A stretch of 64,000 bases of DNA from an uncultured beta proteobacterium (GCA_903893565.1 CAITMU010000069.1:41211-105210), one strand, 5' to 3'. Shown: positions 32,219 to 46,062, counted from the first letter of the stretch. Notes: a model not told the origin generated them from the sequence alone. Numbers and translations are program-made.

Positions 32219-32638
32219 TTAATCAGCCAATGCATCCAACGCTTTTTGGAAACGATTAGCGTGCGAGCGCTCAGCCTTAGCCAAGGTCTCAAACCAATCG
32301 GCAATTTCACTAAAGCCTTCCTCGCGTGCGGTTTTAGCCATCCCAGGATACATGTCCGTGTATTCATGGGTTTCACCGGCAACAGCAGCCTGCAAATTAT
32401 GCCGTGAACTACCAATGGGCAAATCAGTCGCTGGGTCACCACACACTTCCATATGCTCTAAATGTCCATGAGCATGTCCGGTTTCACCTTCTGCGGTTGA
32501 ACGGAACAAGGCAGCGACATCATTTTGACCTTCAACGTCCGCTTTCGCTGCAAAATACAAATAACGACGGTTTGCCTGAGATTCGCCAGCAAAAGCGGCC
32601 TTCAGGTTACCATGGGTTTTGGATCCTTTTAGTTGCAT
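32219..32638 (-). CDS. Rubrerythrin-family protein lacking the rubredoxin domain
   Basis: [23 protein letters not shown]-type start, [34 protein letters not shown]; ends at 139 aa. Confidence 0.93.
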   Translation of the reverse strand: MQLKGSKTHGNLKAAFAGESQANRRYLYFAAKADVEGQNDVAALFRSTAEGETGHAHGHLEHMEVCGDPATDLPIGSSRHNLQAAVAGETHEYTDMYPGMAKTAREEGFSEIADWFETLAKAERSHANRFQKALDALAD

Positions 32639-32942
32639 ACCATCTCCTTTTTTTACATAAAGTTACTTCGACCAAACGGCTTTTACTACAAAAATTCGGG
32701 CTTCTTTTATTTCTTCAAAATGACACGAGATCATCTTTTAGAATTAGTCTAAATCATTCGGTGAGTTTAAAAGACTCCCCCCGCGCTGTCAATTTGCTTT
32801 TCCTTAATTCAGTCAGATCAAAAAGGGCTCACGACGCGGCGTCATTATTGAATCGATCCCGCATCTTGCCACCTAAAAAATGAGCTCCCAATCTTTTGCA
32901 TGGGCATTAATAACAAACGATACTCCCCCATACACATTAGGG

Positions 32943-33437
32943 CTACGGTTTAGATCCTACTGGCTGTCGATCGAAACAACGGGACAGCTCTTCGAGCGCC
33001 TTTTGATAAACATCGCGCTTAAAATCGACCACCGACTCTTTAGGTATCCAATAATCAATCCAACGCCAAGCATCGAATTCGGGCTTTTCTGTTGCACGCA
33101 GGCAAACATCCGTATCACGCCCTACCAAGCGCAGAAGGAACCAAATTTGCTTTTGGCCCCGGTAATTGCCACGCCAGTCTCGACGCACCCAACGATCAGG
33201 CACTTCATAGCGTAGCCAGTCGCGCGTGCGGCCAAGAATTTTTACATGTTCCTGACGCAGGCCGATCTCTTCGTGCAATTCCCGGTACATGGCCACCTCC
33301 GGCGACTCCCCCGGATTAATGCCCCCTTGCGGAAACTGCCATGAGTGCTCTCGCACCCTTTTGCCCCAAAATACCTCATTCTTTGCATTACAAAGAATAA
33401 TTCCGACGTTGGGGCGATATCCATCGCGGTCTATCAC
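32943..33437 (-). CDS. rppH: RNA pyrophosphohydrolase; probable GTG start inside the longer ORF (to 33545)
   Basis: [26 protein letters not shown]; Nudix box [23 protein letters not shown]. Confidence 0.92.
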   Translation of the reverse strand: MIDRDGYRPNVGIILCNAKNEVFWGKRVREHSWQFPQGGINPGESPEVAMYRELHEEIGLRQEHVKILGRTRDWLRYEVPDRWVRRDWRGNYRGQKQIWFLLRLVGRDTDVCLRATEKPEFDAWRWIDYWIPKESVVDFKRDVYQKALEELSRCFDRQPVGSKP

Positions 33438-33513
33438 GATCACGACCCCGTAAATGCTTTCATTAGGGTGATTCTTCCACAATTTCGTATTGATTGAAAG
33501 CGCCTTCAAGCCC

Positions 33514-34302
33514 CTAGAAGCGTAAAAATTGTTGATCTTGATCATTCGTACGTCTTAGTAACTCAACAAAACGGGTAAAAGCCAATCCATACCGAGCCTC
33601 CAATTCTGTCGCTCGTCGTTCCAACTCTTCCCAACGTATCGGCCCAACCGGACCACGAAAGCCAAATACAGCCACATTGCCTGGTTTTTCTGCAGGCAAA
33701 CAGATCACCCCGGCTGGAAACGCATGCCCAATGCGCTTCAAAAGATCATGAAAAGTTTTCTCCCCCCCCCATAAATTCACTGCCATGATGCCCCCCTTAT
33801 TCAAGCGATCATGGCAGTGCTGATAAAACACAATACTGGATAACGATTCCACCACCGCTTGACTATCAAACCCATCGATAATGATCAAATCCGCACAAAC
33901 ACTCGGTCGACTCATAAATTCGGCACCATCGCCTAAAATAACCTCAAATCGATCCCCCTGTTCAGGCAGTGAAAAATAACGACGAGCCACATTCAACACC
34001 GATTCACGTAACTCCAGCACGCGGATCCGAGTCCACGCCATGCGATGATGAATAAATTTGGCGATTGAGCCCCCCCCTAATCCAATCATCAAAATACTCT
34101 TGGGTTTAGCGTTAAACAGCAAAAAACCCATCATGCTGCGTGTATAAGACAGCTCTAAATCATTCGGCGCCGACAAACGCATCGCACTTTGGACCGTCTC
34201 ACTGCCAATATGCAAGGCACGCACGCCAAATTTTTCGCTGATATAGACCGTTTCCTCGTCCTCAGACGGTTTACGTATTCGCCAATTGCCAAACATACCC
34301 AT
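33514..34302 (-). CDS. Spermidine synthase-like methyltransferase-fold protein
   Basis: [35 protein letters not shown] motifs. Confidence 0.8.
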   Translation of the reverse strand: MGMFGNWRIRKPSEDEETVYISEKFGVRALHIGSETVQSAMRLSAPNDLELSYTRSMMGFLLFNAKPKSILMIGLGGGSIAKFIHHRMAWTRIRVLELRESVLNVARRYFSLPEQGDRFEVILGDGAEFMSRPSVCADLIIIDGFDSQAVVESLSSIVFYQHCHDRLNKGGIMAVNLWGGEKTFHDLLKRIGHAFPAGVICLPAEKPGNVAVFGFRGPVGPIRWEELERRATELEARYGLAFTRFVELLRRTNDQDQQFLRF

Positions 34303-34363
34303 GATTTTCCCGGTTTATTTTGTAGCTCCGGTAGAATACGTTTTTTTTGGACAATTAGCAGCC

Positions 34364-36063
34364 ATGCGAGTCTCTAAATTTTTTATTTCTACTTTAAAAG
34401 AAGCCCCCTCGGAAGCGGAGGTCATCAGCCACAAGCTTATGCTACGGGCAGGGCTGATTAAACGCTTAACCAGCGGGGTCTACACTTGGATGCCCCTGGG
34501 GCTAAAGGTTTTACGGAAAGTAGAAACCATCCTTCGCGAAGAATTGAACAAAAGTGGCGCCATCGAATTGTCGATGCCCGCTGTCCAACCCGCAGAACTG
34601 TGGATCGAATCTGGGCGCTGGGAGCAATATGGCCCAGAACTCTTGCGGATGAAGGATCGCCATGATCGACAGTTCTGTTTTGGCCCTACCCACGAAGAAG
34701 TGATCAGCGATGTGGTGCGCCGTGAGGTAAAAAGTTACCGGCAATTACCGCTTAACTTCTACCAAATCCAAACCAAATTCAGAGATGAAATTCGCCCTCG
34801 CTTCGGGGTCATGCGCGGCCGCGAGTTTGTCATGAAAGATGCTTACTCATTTCATACGAGTTATGAAGACTTACAACTCACCTACCGTGAAATGTATGAC
34901 TGTTACAGTCGGATCTTCAGTCGTCTAGGACTGAAGTTTCGTGCGGTCGCCGCTGATACCGGTTCCATTGGTGGCACGGGTTCACATGAATTTCATGTTC
35001 TAGCTGATTCGGGCGAAGATGCCCTAGCCTATTGCCCCGACTCTGAATACGCTGCCAACGTGGAACTGGCCGAGGCGGTGGCACCCACCGCGCCCCGAGG
35101 ACTCGCCGTAGCGACAATGGAAAAACAACACACTCCAGGCATTCGATCCATTGAGGCCTTATGCCAAGCACTCCAACTCTTACCTTCACAAACCGTCAAA
35201 TCCCTCGTTGTCGATGGGATTGATGAAAAACCCGTTCTCCTTCTGGTCCGTGGCGACCACGAACTCAATGTCATCAAAGCGAGCAAACTGGATGCCGTAA
35301 AAAAACCCCTCACCTTTTCCAGCGCGGCTCAAATTCAAGCCGCTTTTGGCGCTGAGCCGGGCTCCTTAGGTCCCGTGGGCTTTAAAGGGCCCGTGATCGC
35401 TGACCGCACGGTTGCCGCTATGTCTAATTTTGTGACTGGTGCCAACGAAACCGATTACCACTACACTGGGGTTAACATCGAGCGTGATTTTCCTGAGCCT
35501 CAAGTGGCTGATATTCGTAATGCCGTCTCAGGCGACCCCAGTCCTGACGGCAAGGGAACGTTAAGCTTATGCCGCGGTATTGAGGTCGGCCATATTTTCC
35601 AATTAAGAACCAAATATGCAAAAGCCTTAAATCTGCAATTTCTCGATCTTCAAGGCAAATCCCAAATCATGGAAATGGGCTGCTACGGTATTGGCGTCAC
35701 CCGCGTGGTGGCCGCCGCTATTGAACAAAACCATGATGATAAAGGCATCGTTTTCCCTCAAAGTTTGGCCCCCTTTGATATTGCCATCGTCCCCATCGGC
35801 ATGAAAAAAAGTCCCTTAGTCAAACAAACGGCAGAAAAACTTTATGCCGATTTAGTCGCTGCCGGCTTTGATGTCTTGCTGGATGATCGCGATGAAAGGC
35901 CGGGCATTATGTTTGCCGATATGGAACTCATTGGCATTCCACAACGTATCGTTGTCGGTGAGCGCGGACTCAAACAAGGTCAACTGGAGTATCAACGTCG
36001 CACCGACCCGACCGCCAGTGCTATTGAGTTAGAACAAATCATCCCGTGGCTTAAATCCCATCC

Positions 36064-36076
<13 letters not shown>
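34364..36076 (+). CDS. proS: Prolyl-tRNA synthetase
   Basis: [23 protein letters not shown] start, [20 protein letters not shown]. Confidence 0.97.
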
Positions 36077-37385
<1,309 letters not shown>

Positions 37386-37387
37386 GC

Positions 37388-38086
37388 TTGGTAAGCAACG
37401 CCCGTGAATTAATGCGCTGCACCCATCAAGGATTGCTCTCCACCTTGAGCCTGGCCCAACCTGGCTTCCCTTTTGGTTCGATTGTGCCCTTTGTGTTAAA
37501 TCACGAGGCGCAGCCTATTGTCCTATTAAGTCGATTGGCAGAGCACACTAAAAACATGAGCGCGCATCGCAATGTGTGTCTTTTTGTGCATGAGGTCTCC
37601 TCAGATCCACCGTCGGCAGCCCGTTTAAGTCTTCTCGGTTTTGCCTGCCGGATCGAGGACCCGAGCCCCATCAAATCGCGTTATTTTAATTTTTTTCCTT
37701 CAACCGTCGACTACTGGGAAACGATGGATTTTGATTTTTGGAAGATAGTCCCTACCGCCATAAGAACGATTCAAGGGTTTGCCCAAATGGGATGGCTGAC
37801 CCCCGCTGAATATACCCCCCCCGAATCCCTCATAGCACTGAATGAAGGCGCATTACTCGACGAGATTAAACGAACACTGGAAAATGTATTGTTTCGTTCA
37901 AATGCGACGACCCATCCAGCGACTCAAAACCCCGTCCAACTACTCGGTGTGGATTGCGAAGGATTTGATTGGCGTTTTTCAGCCTCAGGCCCCATACAAA
38001 GAACGCCTTTTAACGAACCCTTACGGGATGCGGCGAGTATTACACGCGCAGTGATCAACCACTTAACTTCGGCACCCATGCCATGA
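37388..38086 (+). CDS. HugZ-like/pyridoxamine 5'-phosphate oxidase-family protein
   Basis: LLSTLSLAQPGFPFGSIVPFVL, LLSRLAEHTKNM, ARLSLLG; probable TTG start. Confidence 0.82.
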   Translation: MVSNARELMRCTHQGLLSTLSLAQPGFPFGSIVPFVLNHEAQPIVLLSRLAEHTKNMSAHRNVCLFVHEVSSDPPSAARLSLLGFACRIEDPSPIKSRYFNFFPSTVDYWETMDFDFWKIVPTAIRTIQGFAQMGWLTPAEYTPPESLIALNEGALLDEIKRTLENVLFRSNATTHPATQNPVQLLGVDCEGFDWRFSASGPIQRTPFNEPLRDAASITRAVINHLTSAPMP

Positions 38087-38415
38087 ATAAAAAAATCTTA
38101 AACCTTCTCACCAGCACGAGCCTCATCGGTCTCATCGCGCTCGATTTATCTTGGGAATTATGGCTCGCGCCGCAGCGCCCTGGGGGATCTTGGTTGGTAC
38201 TGAAAGTGTTGCCTTTACTACTGCCCCTATTAGGCGTCTTAAATGGTCGTCGCTATACCCACCAATGGTTAAGCTTATTTATTCTGCTCTACTTTATTGA
38301 AGGCGTTGTCAGATCTTACTCGGACAAAGGTCTATCCGCCCTTTTAGCCGGCGGACAAACTGCACTCAGTGTGGTGCTCTTTATCGGCGCCATTGCGTAT
38401 GTCCGAAAAAAATAG
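38083..38415 (+). CDS. DUF2069-family membrane protein
   Basis: WELWLAPQRPGGSWLVLKVLPLLLPLLG, FILLYFIEGVVR. Confidence 0.85.
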   Translation: MNKKILNLLTSTSLIGLIALDLSWELWLAPQRPGGSWLVLKVLPLLLPLLGVLNGRRYTHQWLSLFILLYFIEGVVRSYSDKGLSALLAGGQTALSVVLFIGAIAYVRKK

Positions 38416-38433
38416 CCCCTGCGGGCTATTTTT
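38406..38433. terminator. Bidirectional intrinsic terminator between DUF2069 gene and leuA
   Basis: AAAAATAGCCC-CTGC-GGGCTATTTTT between convergent genes. Confidence 0.8.
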
Positions 38434-38456
38434 CATCGCGCACAGGCCATGTGAAA

Positions 38457-40004
38457 TCAAGAACCTTGCGGATTGAGTCTTTGTAATTTTGAGAATAATT
38501 TATTGAGGGCATTGATATAAGCCTTCGCTGAAGCTACGACGATATCGGTATCAGCCCCTTGTCCATTCACAATACGACCCGCCTTGGAAAGCCTGACGGT
38601 TACCTCACCCTGTGCATCAGTGCCGCTGGTAATATTATTCACTGAATACAGCAATAAAGTTGCCTCACTGTGACATACACTCTCCAAGGCCTTGAAGGTA
38701 GCGTCCACTGGGCCACTGCCATCGCTCTGGCACACATGCTCTTGCCCTCCAATTTCAGCGACAACCAATTTGGCATAAGGCAATTCACCTGTTTCAGAGT
38801 GAGCCGTCAACGACACTAAACGCCAGCGCTCGTTTTCAACCAAATCAATTTCTTCTTCGCTAATGAGGGCTTGGAGATCCTCATCAAAAATTTCGCGTTT
38901 TTTATCCGCTAAATCTTTAAACCGTTTAAATGCCGCATTCAACGACTCTTCCGAGGGCAACTCAATACCCAGCTCCAACAAACGCGATTTAAAAGCACTA
39001 CGGCCCGAGAGCTTACCCAAGCTCAATCGATTATTAAGCCAACCCACCGACTCTGCACTCATAATTTCATAGGTTTCCCTATGTTTAAGAACGCCGTCCT
39101 GATGAATACCGGATTCGTGAGCAAAAGCATTCGCCCCCACCACCGCCTTATTAGGCTGGACGGGATAACCGGTGATACCCGATACGAGTTTTGAAGCCGG
39201 CACAATCTGAGTGGCATCGATTTGGGTATCACACATAAAAATATCCTGGCGAGTACGAATCGCCATTACCACTTCCTCGAGCGAAGCATTGCCAGCCCTT
39301 TCTCCCAATCCATTGATAGTGCACTCGACTTGACGTGCTCCGTTGACGACTGCGGCTAGGGAATTGGCCACGGCCAAGCCCAAATCATTGTGACAATGTA
39401 CTGACCACACCACTTTGTCTGCATTAGGAATTCGTTCACGAAGTGTTCGGATCAAACTCCCAAATTGCTCGGGCAAGGTATAACCCACCGTATCAGGGAT
39501 ATTAATGGTGGTGGCACCGGCCTTAATCACTTGCTCGATAATTCGACACAAAAAATCAATATCCGAGCGCCCTGCATCTTCAGGCGAAAATTCAATATTA
39601 TTGGTATAAGCACTGGCCCAGCGAATAGCACGCACCGCTTGATCAATGACCTGCGTAGGCTCCATGCGCAATTTTTTTTCCATGTGAATCGGCGACGTCG
39701 CAATAAAGGTGTGGAGCCGTGGGGATTGAGCCACCCGGATTGCTTCACCGCAGCGCTGAATGTCTTTTTCGTTGGCACGGGCAAGTCCACAAATGGTGCT
39801 GTCTTTAATCGCACGGGCTACCGCTTGCACTGACTCAAAATCGCCATCACTCGAGGCGGGAAAGCCGGCCTCAATGACATCCACGTGCATACGCTCGAGC
39901 TGACGAGCGATGCGTAGTTTTTCCTCTTTACTCATTGCTGCGCCGGGGCTTTGTTCGCCATCACGCATGGTCGTATCAAATATAATCAAATGTTCTTTAG
40001 CCAT
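38457..40004 (-). CDS. leuA: 2-isopropylmalate synthase
   Basis: [43 protein letters not shown]. Confidence 0.98.
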   Translation of the reverse strand: MAKEHLIIFDTTMRDGEQSPGAAMSKEEKLRIARQLERMHVDVIEAGFPASSDGDFESVQAVARAIKDSTICGLARANEKDIQRCGEAIRVAQSPRLHTFIATSPIHMEKKLRMEPTQVIDQAVRAIRWASAYTNNIEFSPEDAGRSDIDFLCRIIEQVIKAGATTINIPDTVGYTLPEQFGSLIRTLRERIPNADKVVWSVHCHNDLGLAVANSLAAVVNGARQVECTINGLGERAGNASLEEVVMAIRTRQDIFMCDTQIDATQIVPASKLVSGITGYPVQPNKAVVGANAFAHESGIHQDGVLKHRETYEIMSAESVGWLNNRLSLGKLSGRSAFKSRLLELGIELPSEESLNAAFKRFKDLADKKREIFDEDLQALISEEEIDLVENERWRLVSLTAHSETGELPYAKLVVAEIGGQEHVCQSDGSGPVDATFKALESVCHSEATLLLYSVNNITSGTDAQGEVTVRLSKAGRIVNGQGADTDIVVASAKAYINALNKLFSKLQRLNPQGS

Positions 40005-40122
40005 GACAAGTCTCCGTAAATTACCTGCACACTGCCCAAATCATAAAGGGCAAAACAAAAAAGGTCGCTAGGATTTAAGCCAGATCCGAGCGTTACAAAA
40101 AAACTGCGAGTGAGAAATGAGT

Positions 40123-40218
40123 TTATTTTGCGCGCGAGCGCAGCAGCAGGCCTACCAGCAGGGGGCTGGTCTTGGGGAGCAGTTCTAGGACTGCGTAAGC
40201 CTTAAAAGAAGTATTCAT
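40123..40218 (-). CDS. Leu-rich leader peptide upstream of leuA (31 aa)
   Basis: MNTSFKAYAVLELLPKTSPLLVGLLLRSRAK; 8 Leu; below the 60 aa cutoff of the ORF track; followed by hairpin-forming sequence and a T7 tract. Confidence 0.6.
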   Translation of the reverse strand: MNTSFKAYAVLELLPKTSPLLVGLLLRSRAK

Positions 40219-40224
40219 GGGCTA

Positions 40225-40253
40225 AATATAATGCGTTTTTTAATTCCATGCAA
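40225..40253 (-). promoter_or_regulatory. Sigma70-like promoter of leuA leader
   Basis: TTGCAT-N17-TATATT on the minus strand; predicted start lies at or next to the leader ATG. Confidence 0.6.
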
Positions 40254-40301
40254 GGTCCCGATTTTAACGCCAATCCACGCAAAACACCGTATGCCCTCGG
40301 T

Positions 40302-41111
40302 TTAAGCCTGTGCCGAAGGTCTTAATTTATCCCAAACCCATATGACGTAGCCTGAAAATAGATAGATTAAAAACACTAAAAAAAGCATTTCTGGCAACGT
40401 ACTCGCAAAAACAAAAAGAGCCACAAAACCCATTGCGATGCCCACGAGCGCTGAAAAGGGAACACTTTTTCGGATATTGATATCCTTGCCGCTGTAAAAT
40501 TTGAAATTACTGACCATGGTAAAACCAGTGAATACGGTCAAACCCCAAGCCAACCATTTTACATCTTCCCCCTTAATCTGATACTCATTAAAAGACCATA
40601 CGAGTCCTGCCAATACGCAAGCGGCAGCAGGACTCGGTAAACCTTGAAAGAATTTCTTATCCGCCACATCAATATTGGTATTAAAACGGGCTAGCCGTAA
40701 AGCCGCGCATGCGCAATAAATAAAAGCAGCAATCCAACCCAATTTAGTGGAAAGCCAATGTCCTAGCATGGGTACGGTTTTGGAAAAGGCAAAATCACGT
40801 AGCGCCCAGGTATACACCACCAAAGCCGGCGCTACGCCAAAGGCCACCATATCGGATAAGCTGTCGAGCTCTGCGCCAAAATCGCTTTGCGTGTGAGTTA
40901 ATCTCGCAATACGCCCATCTAATCCATCCAGAACCATGGCGGCAAAAATACCCATGGCAGCATGATCAAACTGCTCATTCATTGATTGAACAATGGCATA
41001 AAATCCAGAAAACAATGCGGCCAATGTAAATAAATTAGGCAACCAATAAATCCCACGCCGCCCAAATCGTGATTTAAGAGAGAATTTCACTCTTCTTTCC
41101 GGATAACTCAC
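40302..41111 (-). CDS. pssA: CDP-diacylglycerol-serine O-phosphatidyltransferase
   Basis: [37 protein letters not shown]. Confidence 0.96.
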   Translation of the reverse strand: MSYPERRVKFSLKSRFGRRGIYWLPNLFTLAALFSGFYAIVQSMNEQFDHAAMGIFAAMVLDGLDGRIARLTHTQSDFGAELDSLSDMVAFGVAPALVVYTWALRDFAFSKTVPMLGHWLSTKLGWIAAFIYCACAALRLARFNTNIDVADKKFFQGLPSPAAACVLAGLVWSFNEYQIKGEDVKWLAWGLTVFTGFTMVSNFKFYSGKDINIRKSVPFSALVGIAMGFVALFVFASTLPEMLFLVFLIYLFSGYVIWVWDKLRPSAQA

Positions 41112-41749
41112 GCGAATCGTGCCAATATGGATTCAGTGGCATACACTTTATCTCCCACCACCGCGCACACCACTGCTGTCAGCGGCAAATAAATATCAAC
41201 ACGGGAGCCAAAGCGAATAAATCCAAAACGCTGGCCGCGCGTCAAATCATCACCCGTTTTAGCATAACAAAGAATGCGTCGAGCCACTAAGCCTGCCACC
41301 TGCACACACGTCACATCGGTACCATCTTTTTTTTGAATCCACAGCACTGCACGCTCATTTTGTAACGAGGCTTTAGGCAACGAGGCGTTAAAGAAACGTC
41401 CCGGAAAATACCAGGTTTGTTTGACCTGTCCGTCCACCGGGGAGCGATTGGAATGGGCATTAAAAACATTCATAAACACGCTAATTTTTAACGCTGGGCG
41501 ATCTAGGTATGGGTCTTGGGTACGCTCAATCGAGATCACCCGTCCATCGGCCGGTGAAAGCACCAAGCCCTCATCCATCGCAATATGACGCGGTGGGTCC
41601 CTAAAAAATTGAATCATGAAGGCCACCACAACCCAAAAGAACAAGGCTGCGGACCATCCCCAATAAAAATGTACCGTAGCAGCCACCGTCACGGCGAGTG
41701 CTATAAAGGGCCAACCTTCTCTGGCCAGCAGGGGATGTGGATAATTCAT
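41108..41749 (-). CDS. psd: Phosphatidylserine decarboxylase
   Basis: [45 protein letters not shown]. Confidence 0.95.
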   Translation of the reverse strand: MNYPHPLLAREGWPFIALAVTVAATVHFYWGWSAALFFWVVVAFMIQFFRDPPRHIAMDEGLVLSPADGRVISIERTQDPYLDRPALKISVFMNVFNAHSNRSPVDGQVKQTWYFPGRFFNASLPKASLQNERAVLWIQKKDGTDVTCVQVAGLVARRILCYAKTGDDLTRGQRFGFIRFGSRVDIYLPLTAVVCAVVGDKVYATESILARFA

Positions 41750-41859
41750 CTCGTCAAGCGTAAGGTTTGAGTCGTACAAGGAAAATAGTAACCGTTGGGG
41801 TCATCCCCTTCCCTTTACCAATGCTGTCAGTCAATTTTAAGTTCGTGATAAGGGTTGAT

Positions 41860-42921
<1,062 letters not shown>

Positions 42922-42947
42922 CTAAGGATTTTCGGAGAAAATATTAT

Positions 42948-43439
42948 TTAAACTTTAAGCACCCGGTCACCTCGACCAATACCCGAAGAGCCGGTGCGAA
43001 CCGTCTCTAGTATCGCTGATGGCTCAATGGCTTTTAAGAAAGCATCCAGCTTAGAGCCGGTACCGGTTAACTCCACTGTATAGTCCTTGTCGGTGACATC
43101 AATTATCCGGCCACGGAAAATATCCGTCATACGCTTCATTTCTTCGCGGTCTTTACCCACTGCCCGCAACTTCACCAACATCAACTCGCGCTCAATGTGC
43201 TCTCCCTCAGACAAGTCAACCACTTTGATCACATCGACTAACTTATTGAGCTGCTTGGTGATTTGTTCAATGACTTCGTCTGAACCGCGTGTCACCACGG
43301 TCATACGTGACAAAGTCGCATCTTCCGTCGGGGCTACTGTCAAAGACTCAATATTGTATCCTCTGGCTGAAAATAGCCCGGCTACCCGTGACAACGCACC
43401 CGCCTCATTTTCCAACAAAATAGAAATGATATGTTTCAT
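42948..43439 (-). CDS. ilvH: Acetolactate synthase small subunit
   Basis: MKHIISILLENEAGALSRVAGLFSARGYNIESLTV. Confidence 0.98.
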   Translation of the reverse strand: MKHIISILLENEAGALSRVAGLFSARGYNIESLTVAPTEDATLSRMTVVTRGSDEVIEQITKQLNKLVDVIKVVDLSEGEHIERELMLVKLRAVGKDREEMKRMTDIFRGRIIDVTDKDYTVELTGTGSKLDAFLKAIEPSAILETVRTGSSGIGRGDRVLKV

Positions 43440-43444
43440 GGAAA

Positions 43445-45142
43445 TTACACCAAAATCATTTCTGACAACCCCTTACCGCCAGGTATCATCGGGTAGACAT
43501 TTTCGGTTTGATCGGTCTGAAAATCCATAAAAACCAATTCCTTCTTGCGTGCAAAGCATTCTTTTAAAGCCGCCTCCACATCACCGGGTTTATCCACTTT
43601 AATCCCCACATGACCGTAGGCCTCGGCAAGTTTGACAAAGTCGGGCAGCGCATTCATATAAGATTCGGCATACCGATTGCCATGAAAAAACTCCTGCCAT
43701 TGCCGCACCATACCCATATAACGATTATTCAAACAAATTAATTTAATGGGTAATTTGTATTGCTTGCAAGTCGAGAGTTCTTGAATACACATTTGAATCG
43801 ATGCCTCTCCCGTCACGCAGGCCACGGTAGCGCGTGGGTTGGCTAACTGTGCGCCCATAGCCGAAGGCAAACCAAAGCCCATAGTACCCAGACCACCAGA
43901 GTTAATCCAGCGGCGGGGTTTATTAAACTTGTAATACTGCGCCGCCCACATCTGATGTTGCCCTACGTCGGAAGTAATGAATGCATCTCCCTTGGTAATT
44001 TCGTAGAGTTTTTGAACCACAAATTGTGGTTTGATAATACTCGTGCTGCGCTCGTAGTTCAGACACTGCCTACCGCGCCAAGTATCAATCTGTGCCCACC
44101 ATTTTTTTAGTGCGGGTAGATCCGTATGGAATTTAAATAAGTCCCACTGCTTATTAAATTCTTTCAACACATCACGCACTTGGCCCACTATAGGCACATC
44201 CACTTTAACCCGCTTGGAAATAGAGGAGGGGTCCACATCCACATGAATGATAGTACGCTTAGGATCAAAAAAATGTTTCGGGTTGCCAATGACTCGATCA
44301 TCAAATCTTGCACCAATGGCTAATAGTACATCGCACTCTTGCATGGCCAAATTGGCCTCATAGGTGCCGTGCATCCCGAGCATACCTAGAAATTGCTTAT
44401 CCGTGGCTGGAAATCCTCCCAGCCCCATCAATGTATTGGTGCACGGGAACCCGAGTTTACGTACAAACTCCGTTAATTCCGTGGCCGACTCCCCCAGAAT
44501 CACCCCTCCACCGGTATAGATCATGGGGCGTTGGGCTTGGGCGAGCAGTTGGAGCGCTTTTTTAATTTGTCCTGGATGACCTTTAACAACTGGATTATAG
44601 GAACGTAAGCTGATACTCGCCGGGTAGAGAAATTCCGTTTTTTGTGCGCTCACGTCCTTAGGAATATCCACCACCACCGGTCCTGGTCGACCCGTCGAAG
44701 CGATGTAAAAAGCTTTTTTAATCGTACTGGCAATATCTTCCACTTTACGTACTAAAAAATTATGCTTCACGCACGGCCGCGTGATCCCAACCGTATCGCA
44801 TTCCTGGAAAGCATCTTCACCTATGGCATAAGTGGGTACTTGACCTGTAATGACCACCAGTGGAATGGAGTCCGAATAGGCAGTGGCGATCCCGGTGACT
44901 GCGTTAGTCACACCGGGTCCAGAGGTTACCAATGCCACGCCAACTTTATGCGTTGAACGGGCGTATCCATCAGCCGCATGCAACGCTCCCTGTTCATGAC
45001 GCACCAGAATATGTTTTACCTTGTTTTGCTTGGATAATTCGTCATAAATAAACAACACAGCACCGCCGGGATAGCCGAACACATGTTCAACCCCCTCTTC
45101 CTGTAGGCAGCGCACTACAATTTCTGCACCCGTCATTTGCAT
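43445..45142 (-). CDS. ilvI: Acetolactate synthase large subunit
   Basis: TGAEIVVRCLQEEGVEHVFGYPGGAVL, TPP-binding GLGTMGFGLPSAMGA region. Confidence 0.98.
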   Translation of the reverse strand: MQMTGAEIVVRCLQEEGVEHVFGYPGGAVLFIYDELSKQNKVKHILVRHEQGALHAADGYARSTHKVGVALVTSGPGVTNAVTGIATAYSDSIPLVVITGQVPTYAIGEDAFQECDTVGITRPCVKHNFLVRKVEDIASTIKKAFYIASTGRPGPVVVDIPKDVSAQKTEFLYPASISLRSYNPVVKGHPGQIKKALQLLAQAQRPMIYTGGGVILGESATELTEFVRKLGFPCTNTLMGLGGFPATDKQFLGMLGMHGTYEANLAMQECDVLLAIGARFDDRVIGNPKHFFDPKRTIIHVDVDPSSISKRVKVDVPIVGQVRDVLKEFNKQWDLFKFHTDLPALKKWWAQIDTWRGRQCLNYERSTSIIKPQFVVQKLYEITKGDAFITSDVGQHQMWAAQYYKFNKPRRWINSGGLGTMGFGLPSAMGAQLANPRATVACVTGEASIQMCIQELSTCKQYKLPIKLICLNNRYMGMVRQWQEFFHGNRYAESYMNALPDFVKLAEAYGHVGIKVDKPGDVEAALKECFARKKELVFMDFQTDQTENVYPMIPGGKGLSEMILV

Positions 45143-45486
45143 GGCAAAAAAAACCCCAGATGAAACCTAAATTACAACAAAAAAATCCCCGTCTTTGCCC
45201 ATTGTGACCCTAGATATATCAAAATGTTAGGCGGGAAATGCGAAAACCTGTAACCTTACCGCCTGCGTTGACTGGGGTCAAGTAAATTCGTATTGTAAAC
45301 AGCATGATAGGCTTCGTTTTTCTAAGCCTTTGCGACCACGGTTTGATTTGTTAATATACCTAGCGTTTTAATGAGCCCATGTTCTGGCTGGAATGGACCC
45401 ATCAACGCACCCACTGGGATTAGTGGAAACTTCGCATGCCCCCTGTTTCGTGATGCGGATTAATTTGGCTTAATGAGGCAACCGAA

Positions 45487-46062
45487 CTGGCTACATATAA
45501 GGAATTGGCTGATTTTCTTGGCCAAGTCGAACGCAGGGCCTTCAAACATGCCCAATTTGCGACCCATGATACGCAAGCGGCTTTGGACATTGTTCAAGAT
45601 GCCATGCTTAAGCTTTCTGAAAAATATTCCCAGCGTCCACTGGAAGAGCTTCCCATGCTTTTCCAAAGAATTTTGCAAAATACCATTAAAGACTTTTTTC
45701 GCCGACTTAAAGTTCGTACTTTATGGACTACCCCCATTTCTTCACTTATACTTCATAATGGCGAATCGGATGATTTACAGGACCCTTTGGAATCTTTTTC
45801 TGCCGATGAAAGCAATGCCTTTTCGAATGACTCGCCGGATAAGCACCTTGAACGTTCCAAACTGATTGAAAAGATTGAAGAATGTTTAAAAAAGTTGCCG
45901 GCACGTCAACGGGAAGCCTTCTTGCTGCGTTATTGGGAGGAGTTAGATGTTTCAGCTGCGGCAAAAGCAATGGGATGTTCAGAAGGGAGCGTGAAAACGC
46001 ATTGCTCTCGTGCCACGCATTGGCTGGCTGAAGAACTGAAAAAGGAAGGAATTACGCTATGA
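45487..46062 (+). CDS. RNA polymerase sigma factor, sigma-70/ECF family; start CTG (45487) or TTG (45505)
   Basis: ALDIVQDAMLKLSEKY region 2, PARQREAFLLRYWEELDVSAAAKAMGCSEGSVKTHCSRA region 4. Confidence 0.9.
   Translation: MATYKELADFLGQVERRAFKHAQFATHDTQAALDIVQDAMLKLSEKYSQRPLEELPMLFQRILQNTIKDFFRRLKVRTLWTTPISSLILHNGESDDLQDPLESFSADESNAFSNDSPDKHLERSKLIEKIEECLKKLPARQREAFLLRYWEELDVSAAAKAMGCSEGSVKTHCSRATHWLAEELKKEGITL

Noticed and set aside
33514-34302. Calling this ORF a genuine spermidine synthase (speE)
   Set aside because: Only the Rossmann methyltransferase motifs are clear; the polyamine-binding residues could not be verified, so it is kept as spermidine synthase-like.
45143-45310. Possible leader peptides upstream of ilvI (MLFTIRIYLTPVNAGGKVTGFRISRLTF and MGKDGDFFVVI)
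   Set aside because: Not clearly enriched in Ile/Val/Leu and no convincing terminator/antiterminator pair; weaker than the leuA case.
45473-45865. 130 aa alternative-frame ORF over the sigma factor (MRQPNWLHIRNWL...)
   Set aside because: The sigma frame contains conserved regions 2 and 4; this frame has no recognisable motif, although its ATG sits near the sigma start.
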